Source: Oscillospiraceae bacterium
Lineage (GTDB): Bacteria > Bacillota > Clostridia > Oscillospirales > Ruminococcaceae
Length of the DNA stretch: 8,687 nucleotides
NCBI GenBank assembly: GCA_900757485.1
Contig: CAAEOA010000098.1
Location: 1-8,687 of the forward strand
Reading direction: 5' to 3'
The position numbers and the translations under genes are program-made. Position 1 is the stretch's first letter; every line of letters starts with the position of its first letter. Positions 5,153 to 8,687 of this stretch are shown one piece after another. Under the pieces are notes generated by a model that saw only the letters and a program-made list of their open reading frames with translations, was not told where the DNA came from and ran no database searches.

Positions 5153-7219
5153 TTGGCTTCTTTTGAAGAAAACTTAAAACATTTTAAGATTGCAAACCTC
5201 ATTGATAATAAGCATGCAATTATAAAATGCCCGGCACATAATGACAAAGTGGCGAGCGCTACCGCAACCGAAAGCGACAATGGAAACACATTACTTTATT
5301 GCCATGCTGGATGTAGCACAGAAGAAATGTGTAAAAAAGCGGGACTAAAAATGAGTGATTTATTTTTAGATAAGCCCAAGCAAACCGAAAGAAAAGAGCG
5401 TAAACCCATAGCACAATACCGATACACCGATATCAACGGTAATCTGCTGAATCAAAAAACACGCTGGATAGATAACAATGGAGATAAATCTTTTTCATGG
5501 AGCCATAAAGTAAACGGCAGATGGGTGAAAGGTCATCAAGGCGGCCCCATGCTTTATAATATGCCGGTATTGAAAAACTGCAATGATATTTATGTGGTTG
5601 AGGGCGAAAAAGATGTTGATTCATTAAGCGGGCTAGGTTTAGCCGCTGTATGCGGTGCACATGGCGCAGGACATAATAAATGGCTGCCACAGTATACCGA
5701 TGCATTAAAGGGCAAAAACATTATTGTTTTGCAGGATAATGACGATATCGGGAAAGCGTTTGCCGTGGAAACATGTAATGCTCTATCGAGCAATGCAGCC
5801 AGTGTGAAGCTGATTGATTTAACCAAAGAATGGACAGGCTTAAAAAATCACGGAGATATATCGGATGTGTTGGAATCAGAACAGCCGGAAACGGTAATTA
5901 ATAAGCTGCAACGACTTGTGTCTGAAACAGAACAATTTCAGCCGATAGAACAAAGCGATTTATCCAACGAAGAAATACCGGACTTCTTTGACGGAAAAAG
6001 GTTTCTTCATCACATCATGGGCGATTATCTGATTAAAAAGTTTTCAGTATGCAAAATCAATGATACCATACATATTTATAACAACGGTGTTTATGAACGT
6101 GGAGAAGATATATTACACGGTCACATGATTAAATTAATGCCGGATATTACTGATGCACGGCGGCGTGAAGTGTATAAATATATTAAAGTGAGTTTAACAA
6201 CGCCGACAAAGGAAGTGGCTCCCCCGCATTTTATACCATTTGCAACTAAAATATATGATTTAAATACTGATAAATTTTTAGACTATATGCCTGATTATGT
6301 GTTTTTGAATCGGTTTCCTTATGATTATAAGCCGGATGCACCGCCGCAAAATATTGTTACCGAAACAATAAGCCAGATTGCAAGCGGGGATCAAGATGTT
6401 ATTAATTTGCTATATGAAGCAATCGGGAATTGCTTTTATCTTTTAAATTCATATCGTGGCTCTGTCATGCTTTACGGAAAAAGCGGGAACAATGGCAAAT
6501 CAACGTTGTTAAATATGATAATAAAAGTGTTAGGCTCAAAAAACACCAGTTCGTTATCATTGCAAGATACTGCCGAGCGGTTTCGCCTTGCTGAAATATA
6601 TGGAAAGGCTGCAAACATTGGTGATGATATTTCAAGCGCGTATCTGCCGGACAGTTCCACCTTTAAAAAACTAGTCACCGGTGAAGTGGTAATGGCAGAG
6701 AAAAAAGGACAAGATCCATTCGCGTTTAAGCCATTTGCTAAAATGTTCTTTGCAATGAATGAGTTGCCCGCTTCCAGCGACAAATCAAAAGCATTTTTCA
6801 GCAGAATATTATTGATTCCGTTGAATCAAGACTTTTCGAAGCTGAAAACCATGAATGCCGATTTAAAAAACAGAACATGGACACAAGAAGAAATGGAATA
6901 TTTGACAAAGCTTGCCGTTGATGGATTAAAACGGTTGAGAAAAAACGGAGATTTTACCAAACCGCAAAGCGTTATCGAAGCCGTGGAAGAATATGAGCGG
7001 GAAAACGATCCGGTCAAAGGCTTTTTGGAAGAATACAATGACATAGAGGGGCAACCGATTCAGAATGTATACGCAGATTTTCAAGATTGGTGTGATGAAT
7101 CCGGTTATAAATATTGCGGTCGTTCTAAGTTCACAAGAAGAATATGCGATGTTACCGGATTAAAAAGCGAGCCGAGAAGAACTGACACTGGCACCGCAAG
7201 ATGTTTTGTAAATTTTTAA
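5153..7219 (+). CDS. Primase-helicase replication protein (CHC2-like zinc finger, TOPRIM, SF3 helicase)
   Basis: A 688-aa replication initiator. Residues about 20-70 form a DnaG/CHC2-like zinc finger (Cys26-x2-His29, Cys50-x3-Cys54). About 145-240 form a TOPRIM primase domain with Glu150 (VVEGEKD) and the DxD Asp195/Asp197 (LQDNDD). About 275-400 match a D5_N-type linker. About 435-560 form an SF3 AAA+ helicase with Walker A GKSGNNGKST (Lys449), Walker B IGDD (Asp491/492), sensor-1 Asn536 (FFAMNELP) and arginine finger Arg551 (FFSRIL). The last 60 residues look like a small C-terminal DNA-binding domain. It can be expected to recognise the origin, unwind it as a hexamer and make primers. The TTG start is supported by GAGGTGA (5139-5145) 7 nt upstream, and no better ATG exists. 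Iterons start 11 bp after its stop codon. All catalytic motifs are present. Confidence 0.92.
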   Translation: MASFEENLKHFKIANLIDNKHAIIKCPAHNDKVASATATESDNGNTLLYCHAGCSTEEMCKKAGLKMSDLFLDKPKQTERKERKPIAQYRYTDINGNLLNQKTRWIDNNGDKSFSWSHKVNGRWVKGHQGGPMLYNMPVLKNCNDIYVVEGEKDVDSLSGLGLAAVCGAHGAGHNKWLPQYTDALKGKNIIVLQDNDDIGKAFAVETCNALSSNAASVKLIDLTKEWTGLKNHGDISDVLESEQPETVINKLQRLVSETEQFQPIEQSDLSNEEIPDFFDGKRFLHHIMGDYLIKKFSVCKINDTIHIYNNGVYERGEDILHGHMIKLMPDITDARRREVYKYIKVSLTTPTKEVAPPHFIPFATKIYDLNTDKFLDYMPDYVFLNRFPYDYKPDAPPQNIVTETISQIASGDQDVINLLYEAIGNCFYLLNSYRGSVMLYGKSGNNGKSTLLNMIIKVLGSKNTSSLSLQDTAERFRLAEIYGKAANIGDDISSAYLPDSSTFKKLVTGEVVMAEKKGQDPFAFKPFAKMFFAMNELPASSDKSKAFFSRILLIPLNQDFSKLKTMNADLKNRTWTQEEMEYLTKLAVDGLKRLRKNGDFTKPQSVIEAVEEYERENDPVKGFLEEYNDIEGQPIQNVYADFQDWCDESGYKYCGRSKFTRRICDVTGLKSEPRRTDTGTARCFVNF

Positions 7220-7230
7220 ATATCGCGCTT

Positions 7231-7257
7231 ACTACACTTACTACACAAACTACACTT
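7231..7257 (+). repeat. Iteron array A, three 9-bp units
   Basis: ACTACACTT, ACTACACAA and ACTACACTT in tandem. The following AT-rich segment runs to about 7312. Confidence 0.85.
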
Positions 7258-7261
7258 ATAT

Positions 7262-7290
7262 TTGACTTTATTTATATTATGCAATATATA
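7262..7290 (+). promoter_or_regulatory. Candidate promoter inside the first AT-rich segment of the origin
   Basis: TTGACT (7262-7267), a 17-bp spacer and TATATA (7285-7290), pointing rightwards. It could drive the genes at 7533 and 7856 or produce a transcript through the second module. In such AT-rich DNA a chance match is possible, but the -35 equals that of the two control-region promoters. Confidence 0.4.
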
Positions 7291-7389
7291 AGCTGCTTTT
7301 CATGTTTTTAAATACTACACTAAAGCGTAGTAATTTTTACAAAAGCGTAGTAAAACAAATCACGTATTTACGCCGTTTGAAAGCAAAAA

Positions 7390-7416
7390 ACTACACAAAC
7401 TACACTTACTACACTT
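7390..7416 (+). repeat. Iteron array B, three 9-bp units
   Basis: ACTACACAA, ACTACACTT and ACTACACTT in tandem. It shares 19 identical bases with array A (7390-7408 with 7240-7258) and is followed by an AT-only tract. Confidence 0.85.
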
Positions 7417-7481
7417 ATATTATATATTATATATATAGGGTACGACAATATAATATAAAAAAGTATGTGGAGTTAAAAAAA

Positions 7482-7504
7482 GTGTAGTCCGTAGTAAGCG
7501 TAGT
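7482..7504 (-). repeat. Inverted iterons closing the second origin module
   Basis: GTGTAGT, CCGTAGT and GCGTAGT run in the opposite orientation to arrays A and B. The 14-nt stretch AAGCGTAGTAATTT (7496-7509) is also present in module 1 (7323-7336), which suggests that the modules arose by duplication. Confidence 0.75.
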
Positions 7505-7532
7505 AATTTGAAGAAGAAAGGACAGTAAAAAC

Positions 7533-7778
7533 ATGGCACAGTTAAAAGATATTTTGGCAGTTGAGTATTCAGTAAGTCAAGATTGTTTCCATGTTGAGCC
7601 GTTGCTCGATATGATATCAGATAATCAGCAGCTTGCAATAAACGAGCGCAAACACCCGCCGTATTGTTTGATTGACCTTGCACCTGACAAGGAAACGGCA
7701 AACGCTATTGTTGATGATTACAGAGAATTACTCACGCAGGACAGACACAGACAATACAAAAGCAAATACATATTTTAA
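7533..7778 (+). CDS. Hypothetical 81-aa protein downstream of the origin
   Basis: A soluble, acidic 81-aa protein with no recognised domain. The middle reads HPPYCLIDLAPDKETANAIVDDYRELL, a beta strand followed by an amphipathic helix. The C terminus (DRHRQYKSKYIF) is basic. There is no signal peptide or membrane segment. The ATG has AAAGGA (7517-7522) 10 nt upstream. The gene begins 28 bp after the last iteron and is followed 77 bp later by the coiled-coil gene. The two may share a transcript, possibly from the promoter-like sequence at 7262-7290. A minus-strand ORF overlapping it (7420-7701) is less credible because it runs into the iterons. The function is unknown. Confidence 0.7.
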   Translation: MAQLKDILAVEYSVSQDCFHVEPLLDMISDNQQLAINERKHPPYCLIDLAPDKETANAIVDDYRELLTQDRHRQYKSKYIF

Positions 7779-7855
7779 CAACGGTATTGATAGTACAACA
7801 ATAAAATTTGTCAATGGCATAAGCCAAATAAAAAAATAATGGAGATGTAAAAATT

Positions 7856-8494
7856 ATGAAAAACAAAAATAACATTTATACAATTGAAGAACTCGTAAAC
7901 ATGAAAAAGGCATTTGACGAACGGACAGAAAATATCAAGGCGGAAATTACCGCCAATCAAGAAAAAATCAGTAAATTATTAGAGGACATGGATAAAGCCA
8001 CAGATGCAGGGGATATGCAAAAATACAAAGAACTTTACGCTCAAAGCAATGACTTAGAAGCTGAAATTGCCGCCAATAGTTCTATCCTTGAAAGAGTAAT
8101 GAAAAATAATTTAAGAGGTTTCTCGGATGACGATGTAAAATCAGCTTGGAATAATTACATAGACAAGTATAATATTGGATATCAAAAAATGATTGGCGAA
8201 TTAAATAACATGAAAAAACAAATAGCAGATCAATACATGAAGATTGCAAGGGCACAAAGCGAAGCATTGCAAACAAAAGATACAGCCTGTAGATTGCTTT
8301 CAACATTTAGCACCGGAAATATTCATGCATCTTTGAACAAACTGACCGGAATTGAACCGGCACCCGAAAGAACATTTAATATTTCGGATTACTATAGTTA
8401 TGCTGAATCAAAGTTTATTGAGTATTGTTGTGATCTTATGGCAAGTGATATGACTTATGACCGTTGCATGGAAGTATTCGGAAACAAACAGTAA
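7856..8494 (+). CDS. Coiled-coil protein of unknown function, 212 aa
   Basis: A cytoplasmic, largely helical protein. Residues about 10-85 form a long charged coiled coil (ENIKAEITANQEKISKLL and onward) with a short break near 50. A second helical stretch spans about 105-145 (GYQKMIGELNNMKKQIAD). The C-terminal 65 residues are more globular and contain three cysteines, including a CC pair at 191-192 (IEYCCDLM). The start has GGAG (7841-7844) followed by 11 nt, a slightly long spacing. I do not recognise the family. It lies between the replication module and the putative head protease, so a head-morphogenesis or packaging role is conceivable, as is an accessory or interference role. Neither is shown by the sequence. 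Confidence 0.75.
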   Translation: MKNKNNIYTIEELVNMKKAFDERTENIKAEITANQEKISKLLEDMDKATDAGDMQKYKELYAQSNDLEAEIAANSSILERVMKNNLRGFSDDDVKSAWNNYIDKYNIGYQKMIGELNNMKKQIADQYMKIARAQSEALQTKDTACRLLSTFSTGNIHASLNKLTGIEPAPERTFNISDYYSYAESKFIEYCCDLMASDMTYDRCMEVFGNKQ

Positions 8495-8509
8495 TAATTA
8501 AAATAGCAA

Positions 8510-8548
8510 GGGGAGATGATATTTAGTCACTGCTGTTATCACCTCCCC
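8510..8548 (+). promoter_or_regulatory. 12-bp hairpin that can hide a ribosome binding site
   Basis: GGGGAGATGATA (8510-8521) pairs with TATCACCTCCCC (8537-8548) at 11 of 12 positions around a 15-nt loop. The left arm holds a Shine-Dalgarno-like purine run and an ATG. The right arm contains ATCACCTCC, the same letters as the 16S rRNA 3' tail. A C-run rather than a T-run follows, so it is not a standard terminator. A translational control element is a plausible reading. Confidence 0.45.
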
Positions 8549-8572
8549 CCCTACCCTCTAAAGGGGCGAAAA

Positions 8573-8608
8573 ATGGAATCACTCCACACCTACAGCCGCC
8601 CTCTGTGA
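8573..8608 (+). CDS. Possible 11-aa leader peptide
   Basis: ATG at 8573 gives MESLHTYSRPL and a stop. AAGGGG (8561-8566) lies 6 nt upstream, a good Shine-Dalgarno. The frame is open back to an earlier ATG at 8516 (30 codons), whose start sits inside the hairpin at 8510-8548. It ends 55 bp before the next gene. It is too short to judge by coding statistics, and translation is only a possibility. Confidence 0.25.
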   Translation: MESLHTYSRPL

Positions 8609-8663
8609 ATAAAATATTCCCGATATGAATTTTTGAACACTATTAAAATATAGGAGAAAACAG

Positions 8664-8687
8664 ATGAAAATTGAAATCAGAGCAGAC
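8664..8687 (+). CDS. Start of a gene cut by the window end, possibly an HK97-type prohead protease
   Basis: ATG at 8664 preceded by AGGAG (8652-8656) at 7 nt, then eight codons (MKIEIRAD) up to the window edge. That a gene starts here is likely. From memory of the family, HK97-type prohead proteases of Bacillota phages often begin with MKIEIR followed by a short strand. Eight residues are not enough for a firm call. If right, capsid genes follow the replication module. Confidence 0.4.

Larger units (their letters stand above)
7231..7504. other. Probable replication origin with two iteron modules
   Basis: The 313-bp gap between two genes is filled by repeats. ACTACAC occurs at 7231, 7240 and 7249, spaced exactly 9 bp, then again at 7314. 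Inverted copies GCGTAGT lie at 7325 and 7345. A second module has ACTACAC at 7390, 7399 and 7408 (again 9 bp), an AT-only stretch at about 7415-7437, and inverted copies at 7482 (GTGTAGT), 7489 (CCGTAGT) and 7498 (GCGTAGT). Each module thus reads iterons, AT-rich DNA, inverted iterons. This matches the known plan of SaPI origins, where Rep binds short iterons on both sides of an AT-rich melting region. The position right after the Pri-Rep gene supports the call. Confidence 0.78.
1605..8687. mobile_element. Integrated island at tRNA-Arg, left part (phage satellite/PICI-like or small prophage)
   Basis: From the tRNA 3' end onwards the content is typical of a temperate integrative element. In order it has an integrase, an XRE repressor, a two-promoter switch, an excisionase-like gene, small accessory genes, a primase-helicase, an iteron-rich origin, two unknown genes and a possible head protease start. 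The repressor and integrase run leftwards and everything else runs rightwards. The modest replication module (one Pri-Rep protein plus its own origin) resembles phage-inducible chromosomal islands more than a full phage. The right end, attR and any packaging, tail or conjugation genes are outside the window, so the class is inferred. Confidence 0.82.

Noticed and set aside
4882..5289. Minus-strand open frame of 135 codons across the primase gene start
   Set aside because: It is antisense to two well-supported genes and has a hydrophobic, cysteine-rich composition typical of shadow frames.
7302..7487. Open frame of 61 codons on the plus strand inside the iteron region
   Set aside because: It is made of repeats and AT-rich DNA, has no Shine-Dalgarno, and its sequence is low complexity. 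The region is better explained as an origin.
7220..7532. CRISPR-like array suggested by the repeated ACTACAC units
   Set aside because: Units are only 7-9 bp with no unique spacers of constant length and occur in both orientations. This is the pattern of iterons.
7815..7826. Terminator between the 81-aa and coiled-coil genes
   Set aside because: The TGGC-ATAA-GCCA stem is only 4 bp and is followed by A-rich, not T-rich, sequence.

Overview
The window spans the junction between a bacterial chromosome and an integrated mobile element. The host looks like a low- to mid-GC Bacillota (Firmicutes-type) bacterium. This rests on an AddA-type helicase/nuclease, strong purine-rich ribosome binding sites, a TTG start behind a good Shine-Dalgarno, and consensus TTGACx-17-TAxxxT promoters. 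I cannot name the genus.

Region 1 (1-1604) is host chromosome. It holds the 3' part of addA, an inverted repeat that probably ends its transcript, a strong promoter, and a complete tRNA-Arg(ACG) gene with encoded CCA.

Region 2 (about 1605 to the window end) is a genomic island or prophage-like element inserted at the 3' end of the tRNA gene. It begins with an element-side terminator, tandem 11-bp repeats (candidate integrase arm sites) and a bidirectional terminator. A leftward operon follows: an XRE-family repressor, then a tyrosine integrase with an extra helix-turn-helix domain inserted in its core-binding region. The control region (3865-4092) carries two near-consensus promoters aimed at each other, so the repressor/integrase transcript and the rightward transcript should overlap by about 70 bp.

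The rightward operon encodes a 52-aa basic protein, an excisionase/AlpA-like HTH protein, a small zinc-ribbon protein, a winged-helix-like protein, and a 688-aa replication protein with a CHC2-like zinc finger, a TOPRIM primase domain and an SF3 helicase. Directly downstream (7231-7504) lies a probable replication origin. It has two modules, each with three 9-bp ACTACAC iterons, an AT-rich core, and inverted iterons on the far side. Two unrecognised genes follow (81 aa and a 212-aa coiled-coil protein), then a structured leader. The first eight codons of the last gene resemble the start of HK97-type prohead proteases.

Taken together (integrase, repressor switch, Xis, Pri-Rep, iteron origin, then possibly capsid genes with no large phage early region), the layout suggests a phage satellite of the PICI type, possibly a capsid-forming one. 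A compact prophage or another integrative element remains possible because the right part lies outside the window.
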